A stretch of 24,007 nt of DNA from Erysipelotrichaceae bacterium (GTDB taxonomy: Bacteria > Bacillota_I > Bacilli_A > Erysipelotrichales > Coprobacillaceae): NCBI GenBank assembly GCA_018365815.1, contig JAGZJH010000035.1:1-24007 (forward strand), given 5' to 3'. Made by a program: the position numbers and the translations under genes. The notes below the pieces were generated by a model. The model was not told the DNA's origin and did no database searches. It saw nothing but the letters and a program-made list of their open reading frames with translations. Shown one piece after another: positions 7,406 through 15,135 of this stretch. Each line of letters opens with the position of its first letter. Position 1 is the stretch's first letter.

Positions 7406-8053
7406 ATGTATTTATATATTACACGTCATGGTTTAACCAAATGGAATGAAGAAGGACGTTTACAAGGGCATGCTGACTCTCCTTTAGTGGAACAAGGCAT
7501 TCAAGATGCACTTTCTTTAAAAGAATATATTAAACAATATCCTATTGAAAGAGTATACTCAAGTCCACTTTTAAGAGCTTATCAAACTGCAACTTTAATT
7601 TTCGATGACCAACCGATTATCAAAGATGAGCGTTTAAAAGAAATGAGTTTTGGGATTTATGAAGGTTTAAAAGTAAAAAAAATATTAAACGATCCTATTT
7701 ATTATGCCTTATGGAATACACCGGAAAAATTTGAACGTATTCCTAGTGGTGAAAGTTATCAAGAAGTATTTCAACGTTTAAATGATTTTTTAGAAGATTT
7801 AAAAAAACAACCTGTCAGTCATGTTTTTATCACCATTCATGGTATGCTTTATGTAGTTTTAATGGCTATTATTAAAAATTTAGAAGTTAAAGATTTACCA
7901 AAAATTAATCGCCATATCATTCGAGGTGGCAGTTTAACAATTGTTGAAATGGCAGAACATTCTTTCAACATTATCGAAGAAGGAACTTCACATTTTTTAG
8001 CGCCATTAAAACAAACAACAGTTTATACATCAAAAAAAGTAGTAGATGATTAA
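7406..8053 (+). CDS. Histidine phosphatase family protein (phosphoglycerate mutase-like)
   Basis: A 215-residue member of branch 1 of the histidine phosphatase superfamily. The catalytic motif RHG lies in YITRHGLTKWNEEGRLQGHADSPL; SSPLLRAYQTA carries the conserved Arg; EMSFGIYEGL holds the acid; and TIHGMLYVVL gives the second His. Members labelled GpmB, PhoE or CobC differ in substrate, and the substrate cannot be read from sequence; cofactor-dependent phosphoglycerate mutase itself is longer (about 230-250 residues) and has further motifs, so a phosphatase is more likely. An upstream in-frame TTG (7388) lies in the terminator tail; ATG 7406 with AGGAGG (7395-7400) is the start. It directly follows the yneF terminator. 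Confidence 0.88.
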   Translation: MYLYITRHGLTKWNEEGRLQGHADSPLVEQGIQDALSLKEYIKQYPIERVYSSPLLRAYQTATLIFDDQPIIKDERLKEMSFGIYEGLKVKKILNDPIYYALWNTPEKFERIPSGESYQEVFQRLNDFLEDLKKQPVSHVFITIHGMLYVVLMAIIKNLEVKDLPKINRHIIRGGSLTIVEMAEHSFNIIEEGTSHFLAPLKQTTVYTSKKVVDD

Positions 8054-8076
8054 ATGTTACTACTTTGTGAATAATA

Positions 8077-8102
8077 AAAGAAAATCAATTTTGATTTTCT
8101 TT
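8077..8102. terminator. Bidirectional terminator between the phosphatase gene and plsY
   Basis: A near-perfect palindrome with 12-bp arms (AAAGAAAATCAA with TTGATTTTCTTT, 2-nt loop). It lies between two convergent genes and abuts the plsY stop codon. T-rich arms give a U-tract on both strands. Confidence 0.72.
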
Positions 8103-8713
8103 TACATCCAAGTTATTTTGTTTTCAGTTTTATTCTTTAATCTTATAATATTAGCTTTATGGCGATAAATTAATAATGCCACAATAATTGCGTTAGTGAC
8201 TAATCCTACCATGCCATAGTTAAAAATAGGTAGCGGCGTAATTAACAACATGACTAAAGCGCAACAAATTGATGCAAGAGAGACATATTTAGTTATTTTT
8301 AATACAGATAAGAAACATATTCCTACAATCGCAAACATATAAAAACTTGTAGCTAATAAGTATCCAAAAAATACTGATACAGCTTTTCCACCTTTAAATG
8401 AAGCAAAAATAGGAAAACAGTGTCCGATAATACAACTCAGTGCCACTAAATAAATCGCGTAGTCAGGCAATTCAACGATGTTTGATAATAACATTGTGAC
8501 AAGTACACTAATCATACATTTAGAAATATCTAATATAATTACAATCAGTCCTGCTTTTTTACCTAAAACTCGACCGGTATTGCTTCCGCCTAAATTACCA
8601 GAACCATACTCTCTAACGTCTGTGTGATAAAAAAGTTTACCAATCACTAATGCAAAAGGTATAGAACCATATAAATAAGCCAATATCATAAGTATCAAAG
8701 TTTGAATGTTCAT
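8102..8713 (-). CDS. plsY: Acyl-phosphate:glycerol-3-phosphate acyltransferase PlsY
   Basis: Integral membrane enzyme that transfers an acyl group from acyl-phosphate (made by PlsX) to glycerol-3-phosphate, giving lysophosphatidic acid, the first step of phospholipid synthesis. 203 residues, about five hydrophobic helices. Family motifs: YLYGSIPFALVIGK near the N-terminus, the glycine-rich GSGNLGGSN (37-45), and GHCFPIFASFKGGKAVSVFFG. A longer start at 8731 exists, but GGAAGTGAT, which overlaps that codon, is a good ribosome-binding site for the ATG at 8713, which begins MNIQTLIL like other PlsY. It is divergent from parE, the same arrangement as yneS(plsY)-parE-parC in Bacillus. Confidence 0.94.
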   Translation of the reverse strand: MNIQTLILMILAYLYGSIPFALVIGKLFYHTDVREYGSGNLGGSNTGRVLGKKAGLIVIILDISKCMISVLVTMLLSNIVELPDYAIYLVALSCIIGHCFPIFASFKGGKAVSVFFGYLLATSFYMFAIVGICFLSVLKITKYVSLASICCALVMLLITPLPIFNYGMVGLVTNAIIVALLIYRHKANIIRLKNKTENKITWM

Positions 8714-8736
8714 AAAATAATCACTTCCCACAAATC

Positions 8737-8765
8737 ATTATACCTAATAAGATTGAAAATTAAAA
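8737..8765 (-). promoter_or_regulatory. plsY promoter (minus strand)
   Basis: On the minus strand TATAAT (8737-8742) with a weak TTTTAA at -35 (8760-8765), 17-bp spacing. It is 23 bp from the plsY start codon. It back-to-back overlaps the parE promoter. Confidence 0.55.
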
Positions 8766-8780
8766 GAGTTTAGGTATAAT
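8753..8780 (+). promoter_or_regulatory. parE-parC promoter
   Basis: TTGAAA (8753-8758) and TATAAT (8775-8780), 16-bp spacing, 41 bp before the parE ATG. The -10 box lies in the right arm of the inverted repeat described separately. Confidence 0.75.
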
Positions 8781-8821
8781 ATAAAGGGCGAATTTAAAAA
8801 ATAAAAAGAAAGGGTAAGTCT

Positions 8822-10756
8822 ATGAGTAAAAAAATTACTAATACATATGATGATTCAAGTATTCAAATTCTCGAAGGATTGGAAGCTGTTCGTAAACGTC
8901 CGGGAATGTATATTGGATCAACAGATCATCGTGGATTACATCATCTAGTTTGGGAAATTGTCGATAATGCAATTGACGAAGCACTCTCTGGTTATGGAGA
9001 TAGCATTACTGTAACTATCAATCAAGATAATAGTATTACAGTTGAAGATCATGGGCGCGGCTATCCGGTAGGAAAACATGCCTCAGGAAAAAATACAACT
9101 GAAGTCATTTTAACTGTACTTCATGCTGGTGGCAAATTTTCTTCAGAGGGTGGATATAAAACCTCAGGGGGATTACATGGTGTAGGGGCAAGTGTAGTTA
9201 ATGCATTATCAAGTTGGCTAGAAATTACTATTTGTCGTGATGGTAAAAAATATTTTCAACGCTTTGAAAAAGGAGGTTCAATCATTTCCGATTTAAAAGT
9301 CATTGGTAAATCTTCCTCTACCGGATCAACCATTCATTTCTTACCTGATCCTACTATTTTTTCAACGACTGAATACAATTACACAACTATTTCAGAACGT
9401 TTAAGAGAAAGTGCCTTTTTATTAAAAGGCATTGAAATGATTTTAATTGATGAGCGTACTCATAAAAGTGAAGCGTTTAAATATGAAAAAGGATTAGAAG
9501 CATTCATTGAATACATTAATGATGGAAAAGAAACATTGCACCCGGTAATTAATATCGAAGGAACTGTAAATGACATTGAAACAGAATGTTCATTACAATT
9601 TGTTAACTCTTATCAAGAAAACACCATGAGTTTTGTCAATTTAGTAAGAACAAGTGATGGTGGAACGCATGAAACAGGATTTAGAACTGCTTTAACTCGC
9701 GTATTTAATGAATATGCCCGTAAATACAATTTACTTAAAGAAAAGGATAAAAACCTTGAAGGAAATGATGTTCGTGAAGGGTTAAGTGCTGTTATCTCGG
9801 TTAAAATTCCAGAACAATTATTACAATTTGAAGGACAAACTAAAGCCAAACTCGGAACTCCGGAAGCTCGTAATGCAGTCGATAATTTAGTCGGTGAAAA
9901 ATTAAGCTTCTTTTTAGAAGAAAATAAAACAATTGCCGATGCTTTAGTTAAAAAAATGATTAAAGCTTCACAAGTTAGAGAAGCGGCACGTAAAGCACGT
10001 GAAGATGCTCGTAAAGGGAAAGGGCAACGCCAAGAAAAGATATTAAGCGGTAAATTAGCACCAGCTCAATCCAAAGATAAAAAGAAAAATGAATTATATT
10101 TAGTCGAAGGAGATTCAGCTGGAGGCAGTGCTAAACAAGGACGTGATCGAAAATATCAAGCGATTTTACCTTTAAGAGGGAAAGTTATTAATACAGAAAA
10201 AGCAAGTATGCAAGATATTTTGAAAAATGAAGAAATTTCAACAATTATTAATACCGTTGGAGCCGGAGTAGGACAAGATTTTGATCCTAACGAAAGTAAT
10301 TATGGTAAAATTGTGATTATGACTGATGCCGATACTGATGGGGCTCATATTCAAGTGTTATTACTTACTTTTTTTTATCGTTATATGCGAGGGTTAATTC
10401 AAGAAGGAAAAGTATTTATTGCTTTACCTCCACTGTATAAAATATCTAAAAAAGAAGGTAAAAAATCAATCATTGAATATGCTTGGACAGAAGTAGAATT
10501 AGAAGAAGCCAAAAAGAAAATCGGTCGTGGCTATAATATTCAACGTTATAAAGGGTTAGGGGAAATGAATGCCGATCAATTATGGGAAACAACCATGAAC
10601 CCTCAAACAAGAACTTTAATTCAAGTGACTATTGATGATGCAGTGATTGCGGATCGAAGAGTTTCAGTGTTAATGGGTGACAAGGTAGAACCAAGACGTG
10701 AATGGATTGAAGAAAATGTGCAATTCTCACTTGAGGATTCATTTATTTTAGAATAG
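8822..10756 (+). CDS. parE: DNA topoisomerase IV subunit B (ParE)
   Basis: ATPase subunit of topoisomerase IV, which with ParC decatenates sister chromosomes. 644 residues. GHKL ATPase domain: E45 and N49 in WEIVDNAIDEAL, GGLHGVGASVVNALS. Transducer: EGLSAVISVKIPEQLLQFEGQTKAKLGTPEAR, which fits ParE better than GyrB (GyrB typically reads NPQFEGQTKTKLGN). TOPRIM: E429 in LVEGDSAGGSAKQGRDR, D502 and D504 in MTDADTDGAH. The C-terminus contains RYKGLGEMNADQLWETTMNP and ends in DSFILE. The order plsY<>parE-parC also supports ParE. The ribosome-binding site is AAAGGG about 7 nt before ATG. A shared transcript with parC is expected (12-bp gap). Confidence 0.96.
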   Translation: MSKKITNTYDDSSIQILEGLEAVRKRPGMYIGSTDHRGLHHLVWEIVDNAIDEALSGYGDSITVTINQDNSITVEDHGRGYPVGKHASGKNTTEVILTVLHAGGKFSSEGGYKTSGGLHGVGASVVNALSSWLEITICRDGKKYFQRFEKGGSIISDLKVIGKSSSTGSTIHFLPDPTIFSTTEYNYTTISERLRESAFLLKGIEMILIDERTHKSEAFKYEKGLEAFIEYINDGKETLHPVINIEGTVNDIETECSLQFVNSYQENTMSFVNLVRTSDGGTHETGFRTALTRVFNEYARKYNLLKEKDKNLEGNDVREGLSAVISVKIPEQLLQFEGQTKAKLGTPEARNAVDNLVGEKLSFFLEENKTIADALVKKMIKASQVREAARKAREDARKGKGQRQEKILSGKLAPAQSKDKKKNELYLVEGDSAGGSAKQGRDRKYQAILPLRGKVINTEKASMQDILKNEEISTIINTVGAGVGQDFDPNESNYGKIVIMTDADTDGAHIQVLLLTFFYRYMRGLIQEGKVFIALPPLYKISKKEGKKSIIEYAWTEVELEEAKKKIGRGYNIQRYKGLGEMNADQLWETTMNPQTRTLIQVTIDDAVIADRRVSVLMGDKVEPRREWIEENVQFSLEDSFILE

Positions 10757-10768
10757 GAGGATAGCAAA

Positions 10769-13339
10769 ATGTCAGATAAAAGAATACAAATGCCTTTAGA
10801 AGAAATTATGGGTGAAAGATTTGGACGCTATTCAAAATATATTATTCAAGATCGTGCTTTGCCTGATGTTCGTGATGGACTAAAACCGGTGCAACGTCGT
10901 ATTTTATATGCGATGTTTAAAGAAGGAAATACGCATTTAAAACCTTATCGTAAATCCGCTAAAACAGTTGGAAATGTTATTGGAAATTATCACCCTCATG
11001 GTGATACTTCGGTATATGATGCAATGGTGCGATTATCACAAGATTGGAAAATGCGTGTACCACTTGTTGATATGCAAGGAAACAACGGGTCAATTGATAA
11101 TGATCCAGCTGCTGCCATGCGTTATACAGAAGCAAGATTATCACCAATTGCTTTAGAGTTATTACAAGACTTAGATAAAGAAACAGTGCCAATGGCACTT
11201 AACTTTGACGATACTGAATATGAACCCACTGTTTTACCAGCTAAATATCCAAATATTTTAGTTAATGGAGCAACGGGAATTTCTTCTGGATATGCTACTG
11301 ATATTCCTCCTCATAACTTTGAAGAAGTCATTGATGCGACTATTTATCGCATTCAACATCCTAAATCTACTTTAGAAGAATTAATGGAAATTATCAAAGG
11401 TCCTGATTTTCCTACTGGAGCCATAGTAGAAGGTAAACAAGGAATTATCAATGCTTTTAAAACCGGTAAAGGAAAGGTAGTTATTCGTTCTAAAGTTAAT
11501 ATCCAAGAAGAAAAAAATATGAACGTCATTGTTGTTGATGAAATTCCTTATGAAGTCAACAAAGCTGAATTAGTACGTAAAATTGATGAAATACGTTTTA
11601 ACAAAAGTATTGATGGAATTATTGAAGTGCGTGATGAATCGGATCGTAACGGATTAAGAATTGTCATCGAAGTTAAAAAAGATGCAAAAGTTAACAATAT
11701 TTTAAATTATTTATATAAAAATACCGATTTACAAAAAAACTATAATTACAATGTCGTTGCAATTAAAAATAAACGTCCTACTTTAATGGGGTTAATTGAT
11801 ATACTTGATGCTTACATTCTTCATCAAATTGAAGTCATTACTGCTCGTAGTCAATTTGATTTAAACAAAGCTAAAAATCGTCAACATATTGTTGAGGGGT
11901 TAATTAAAGCCATTTCTTGTTTAGATGAAGTCGTTAAAATCATACGTTCAAGTAAAGATAAAAGCGATGCGAAAAATAATTTAATACAACAATTTGAATT
12001 TACTGAAAAACAAGCAGAAGCTATCGTCATGTTGCAATTATATCGTTTAACAAATACAGATATTGAAGCCTTAAAATTAGAACATCAACAATTATCAGAA
12101 CTTATTAATGAGTTAAATGAAATACTTGATAATCCTAAAAAATTAAAAAAAGTAATTATTAAGGAATTAAATGAAACTAAAAAGAAATATAAAGTTCCTC
12201 GTTTAACGACAATTAAAGATGAAATTGAAGACATTGTTATTGATAAAGAGGCAATGATTATTCCAGAAGATGTTTATATTACAATTACTCGAGATGGTTA
12301 TATCAAACGGATTTCACCACGTTCTTATAAAGCTAGTGAAAAAAGTGTCTTTGGTAAAAAAGATGATGATATTCTTTTAAACACATTTAAAGCTAATACC
12401 ATTAATAAATTATTAGTGTTTACAAACAAAGGTAATTATTTATATATTCCTATCAACGAACTTGAGGAGTTTAAATGGAAAGACGTAGGTAAACATATCA
12501 GTTATTTAGTCAAACTAGATAATAATGAAAAAATTATTAAAACAATATTAGTTACAGATTTTAAAATTCCTTATTTTATTGCAATTGTGACTAAAAACGG
12601 GCAAATTAAACGAACTGCTTTAAAGGACTTTGAAGTGACTCGTTATACAAAAGCCATGAAATGCATGGGCCTAAAAGATGGAGATGAAGTTGTTGATGTG
12701 ACTTTAACTCATGGACAAGATGGGTTGGTTTTAGTCAGCAAAAACGGAAATGCTTCAATGTATAGCGAAGAATTAGTCAATGTTCTAGGAATTAAAGCAA
12801 GTGGTATTAAAGCAATGAATGTGACTGGTGATGAAATTGTATCATTAAATGCATTTAATCCTTCTTCAAACGATTATTTAGTAATATTAAGTCAAAAAGG
12901 GTATATTAAAAAAATTCGTTTAGCCGATCTTCCAGCTACTTCAAGAACGACTAAAGGCGTACCGGTATTTAAAAAAGTAAAATCTAATGAACAGTTTATT
13001 GTCAGTGCATTTATACTAGATAATACTCAACAATTCACAATCATTAATCATCAATTTAAAGCCATAACTTTTGAATGTCAACAATATCATCTAACGTCTT
13101 TAGACACTCGTTTTACGACAACTTTAGAAAATGTTGATGCTATTCAATATGCCATTTCTTCTTCAAATTTAATAACAGATAGTCAAAAAGTAGTGATTAC
13201 TAAAAATAAATCTGTTCGTTTAACTGAAACTAATTTGTTTGATTTTTCAAATGAAACAAAACCAAAAGTTCATTCAAACGATGAATCAAAACCTAAGTTT
13301 AAAAAGATAACTCTGGAAGATTTTTTTGAAGAATCTTAA
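10769..13339 (+). CDS. parC: DNA topoisomerase IV subunit A (ParC)
   Basis: DNA-cleaving subunit of topoisomerase IV. 856 residues: winged-helix and tower domains, coiled-coil C-gate, then a C-terminal beta-pinwheel (repeated blades from about residue 500). Active-site Tyr is Y119 in AAAMRYTEARL. The quinolone region reads HPHGDTSVYDAM: the position corresponding to the drug-contacting serine (ParC/GrlA S80) is T80, and the acidic position is D84. No GyrA-box (QRRGGxG) is seen, as expected for ParC. The last ~30 residues are a lysine- and acid-rich tail ending ITLEDFFEES, and the protein is about 50 residues longer than Bacillus or Staphylococcus ParC. AGGAGGA precedes the ATG; the strong bidirectional terminator follows. 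Confidence 0.96.
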   Translation: MSDKRIQMPLEEIMGERFGRYSKYIIQDRALPDVRDGLKPVQRRILYAMFKEGNTHLKPYRKSAKTVGNVIGNYHPHGDTSVYDAMVRLSQDWKMRVPLVDMQGNNGSIDNDPAAAMRYTEARLSPIALELLQDLDKETVPMALNFDDTEYEPTVLPAKYPNILVNGATGISSGYATDIPPHNFEEVIDATIYRIQHPKSTLEELMEIIKGPDFPTGAIVEGKQGIINAFKTGKGKVVIRSKVNIQEEKNMNVIVVDEIPYEVNKAELVRKIDEIRFNKSIDGIIEVRDESDRNGLRIVIEVKKDAKVNNILNYLYKNTDLQKNYNYNVVAIKNKRPTLMGLIDILDAYILHQIEVITARSQFDLNKAKNRQHIVEGLIKAISCLDEVVKIIRSSKDKSDAKNNLIQQFEFTEKQAEAIVMLQLYRLTNTDIEALKLEHQQLSELINELNEILDNPKKLKKVIIKELNETKKKYKVPRLTTIKDEIEDIVIDKEAMIIPEDVYITITRDGYIKRISPRSYKASEKSVFGKKDDDILLNTFKANTINKLLVFTNKGNYLYIPINELEEFKWKDVGKHISYLVKLDNNEKIIKTILVTDFKIPYFIAIVTKNGQIKRTALKDFEVTRYTKAMKCMGLKDGDEVVDVTLTHGQDGLVLVSKNGNASMYSEELVNVLGIKASGIKAMNVTGDEIVSLNAFNPSSNDYLVILSQKGYIKKIRLADLPATSRTTKGVPVFKKVKSNEQFIVSAFILDNTQQFTIINHQFKAITFECQQYHLTSLDTRFTTTLENVDAIQYAISSSNLITDSQKVVITKNKSVRLTETNLFDFSNETKPKVHSNDESKPKFKKITLEDFFEES

Positions 13340-13401
13340 AAAATGATATTTTAAATCATTATGCCTCTTGATTAAGTCAATAATGGTATGTTAATAAATC
13401 A

Positions 13402-13428
13402 AAAAAAGCACTAAGGTGCTTTTTTGTT
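13402..13428. terminator. Bidirectional terminator between parC and sigK
   Basis: AAAAAGCAC/GTGCTTTTT (13403-13411 with 13416-13424), 4-nt loop TAAG. T-run on the plus strand (13419-13425) and, read in reverse, on the minus strand. It serves convergent parC and sigK. Confidence 0.88.
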
Positions 13429-13445
13429 TATAAATAAATGATCAT

Positions 13446-14138
13446 TTAATGTTCGTTATGGTTAGCCATAAAACATCGTAATAATTTGGTTAACGCTCTT
13501 TTTTCAATGCGAGAAACATATGAACGAGAGATTTTGTATTTTTTAGCAATTTCTTTTTGAGTTAATGCTTGTGTATTATTAAGACCATAACGCATCGTAA
13601 TAATTTCGCATTCACGTTCGCTTAAAATTTCTAAATAAGTTAATAATTCTTTAATCTGATCATTTAAATATACTGTATTGATCATTTCTTTATCATCAAT
13701 AGGTAATACATCTAACAAAGTGACTTCACCATCATCTTTATCTTTACCAATGGCTTCGTTAATTGAAACATCTAATCGAGTTTTTTTATTATAACGTAAA
13801 AACATTAAAATTTCATTTTCAATACAACGAGAAGCATAAGTTGCAAGTTTAGTTTGATGATGAGAAGAGTAGGAATCCACAGCTTTAATTAATCCTATCG
13901 TCCCAATACTAATTAAATCTTCTTGTAATACTTTTGAAGAATCATATTTTTTAGCAATATGGGCAACTAATCTTAAATTATGTTCAATTAATTTATCTCT
14001 AGCTCCTTGATCTCCCTGAATTAATAAATCAATACATTCTTTTTCTTCTTGACTATTTAATGGACTTAAAAATATATTATTTTTAATATATCCTATAAAC
14101 AATGGATTTTTCAACAATAACAATAGATAGTAAAACAT
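13446..14138 (-). CDS. sigK: Sporulation sigma factor SigmaK precursor
   Basis: Late mother-cell sigma factor controlling spore coat and maturation genes. 230 residues. Region 2: EHNLRLVAHIAKKY, EDLISIGTIGLIKAVDSY, TKLATYASRCIENEILMFLR, and region 4 helix-turn-helix: QKEIAKKYKISRSYVSRIEKRALTKL; both match B. subtilis SigK closely. The N-terminus MFYYLLLLLKNPLFIGYIKNN is hydrophobic and aligns with the pro-sequence of B. subtilis proSigmaK; the residues around cleavage (S20|Y21 there) correspond to G16|Y17 here. The gene is one open frame, with no skin-like element interrupting it. ATG 14138 has GAGGTGAG 4 nt upstream. It lies downstream of the GH25 gene on the same strand; joint transcription is possible. 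SigmaE was considered, but the pro-sequence form and YIKNN fit SigmaK better. Confidence 0.92.
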   Translation of the reverse strand: MFYYLLLLLKNPLFIGYIKNNIFLSPLNSQEEKECIDLLIQGDQGARDKLIEHNLRLVAHIAKKYDSSKVLQEDLISIGTIGLIKAVDSYSSHHQTKLATYASRCIENEILMFLRYNKKTRLDVSINEAIGKDKDDGEVTLLDVLPIDDKEMINTVYLNDQIKELLTYLEILSERECEIITMRYGLNNTQALTQKEIAKKYKISRSYVSRIEKRALTKLLRCFMANHNEH

Positions 14139-14149
14139 TTACTCACCTC

Positions 14150-14176
14150 AATGTATCATATTCATTAAAGTGTCAA
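14150..14176 (-). promoter_or_regulatory. Possible sigK promoter (weak)
   Basis: On the minus strand TTGACA (14171-14176) and TACATT (14150-14155) with a short 15-bp spacer. The -10 context GATACATT also resembles the SigmaE -10 (ATACA-T), but no good SigmaE -35 is seen at the right distance. Very tentative. Confidence 0.3.
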
Positions 14177-14198
14177 AAAAGAATAAATAATGTAAAAT

Positions 14199-14930
14199 TT
14201 ACTCATAATATTTATAACTGTAATTTAAATCGACATTGGTTTTAATTCCTTTAACTTTACCTTCTTTAGTATATTGCCATAACTCATAATTATTTTGATA
14301 ATAAGAAGTAGGGGTATAAGAAGCCAACCATATATCATAATCTTTTAACCTTTCCATATCAAATTTTTGACTTAACCAACTTTCACTGGCATATAAACCA
14401 ACATCATAACCCGCTTCTTTGACACGGTTTAAAAAAGCAAGGGCAAGATCGGTTAACTCTTTTTTAGATAAATTCACTTGGTCGTGATCTTCAACATCAT
14501 AAAAAACAGGATAATCAAAATGATAATTAGAGATTAATGAAATAAAGAAGTCCGCCTCTAACAATGCTTCTTCAACATTAGTAGCGTGTGCATAATGATA
14601 AGCCCCAACTTTAATCCCGTTTTTTTTAGCTTCTTTTACATTTTGATGGAAGTTTTGATCTGTTTGTGTTTGATGATTGCTCCACCCATAACTAGCACGA
14701 ATGATTGCAAAATCAATATTATCTTTTTTAACCTCTTTCCAATTAATTTCACCTTGCCAAAAAGAAACGTCAATGCCTTTTTCTAAAACTGTTTTTTGAT
14801 TTGAATTTTTAAATGTTGAAACGGTATTATAATTTCTATGATTAAAATAAAATAGTAACGAAATAAATATCACCATTATTAAAATAAATCTTTTAATTTT
14901 TAATTGATGTTTAGTTTTTCTTTTTTTCAT
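14199..14930 (-). CDS. GH25 lysozyme (N-acetylmuramidase), membrane-anchored
   Basis: Glycoside hydrolase family 25: cleaves the beta-1,4 bond between MurNAc and GlcNAc of peptidoglycan. 243 residues. A basic N-terminus (MKKRKTKHQLKIKR) and one hydrophobic segment (about 14-29) give a signal-anchor, with the enzyme outside. Catalytic features: GIDVSFWQG (D54), AIIRASYG, and the DxE motif YDVEDHD (D145, E147); C-terminal ELWQYTKEGKVKGI is typical. In-frame ATG 14993 and others would add 21 residues; AAGGAA precedes ATG 14930 and the longer form would put the basic start inside the protein, so 14930 is preferred. The product could act in vegetative wall turnover or in sporulation; the sigK neighbour is suggestive only. 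Confidence 0.9.
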   Translation of the reverse strand: MKKRKTKHQLKIKRFILIMVIFISLLFYFNHRNYNTVSTFKNSNQKTVLEKGIDVSFWQGEINWKEVKKDNIDFAIIRASYGWSNHQTQTDQNFHQNVKEAKKNGIKVGAYHYAHATNVEEALLEADFFISLISNYHFDYPVFYDVEDHDQVNLSKKELTDLALAFLNRVKEAGYDVGLYASESWLSQKFDMERLKDYDIWLASYTPTSYYQNNYELWQYTKEGKVKGIKTNVDLNYSYKYYE

Positions 14931-14952
14931 ATTCCCACATTCCTTTTTTGAC

Positions 14953-14984
14953 ATTATATCATTAAAAATGTCTAAAATAGACAT
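14953..14984 (-). promoter_or_regulatory. GH25 gene promoter and overlapping palindromic operator candidate
   Basis: Minus-strand TATAAT (14953-14958). A perfect inverted repeat ATGTCTA-AAA-TAGACAT (14968-14984) overlies the -35 position (17-bp spacing puts it at 14976-14981, TCTATT). The hexamer itself is weak, so the site may be activator- or repressor-controlled. Confidence 0.5.
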
Positions 14985-15135
14985 CTTCAACAAAACTTTA
15001 GAAATTATTAAGAAATGTATACTTATTTAATTTTAGATATTTGAAAATTAGTGAATATTTAACGATGAATAGCTTTATTTTAATAGTAAAATAGTGTAAA
15101 ATTAAGTGATATTAAAAAACATGAAAGGAGATACT

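Larger units (their letters stand above)
8737..8780. repeat. 10-bp inverted repeat carrying the -10 boxes of both plsY and parE
   Basis: ATTATACCTA (8737-8746) and TAGGTATAAT (8771-8780) are perfect reverse complements, separated by 24 bp. Each arm holds one of the two opposite -10 boxes plus four more matching bases upstream, beyond what the promoter consensus needs. Confidence 0.7.

Noticed and set aside
9613..9849. Antisense open frame inside parE
   Set aside because: Shadow of a strongly conserved coding sequence; low-complexity Ser/Leu-rich product.
10968..11198. Overlapping open frames on both strands inside parC
   Set aside because: They cover the ParC catalytic core; none has a start site or family match.
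14586..14786. Plus-strand open frame opposite the GH25 gene
   Set aside because: Shadow; the GH25 frame has complete catalytic motifs.
14199..14930. GH25 lysozyme as an endolysin of a prophage remnant
   Set aside because: No holin, integrase or phage gene nearby; it has a membrane anchor and a conserved chromosomal context.
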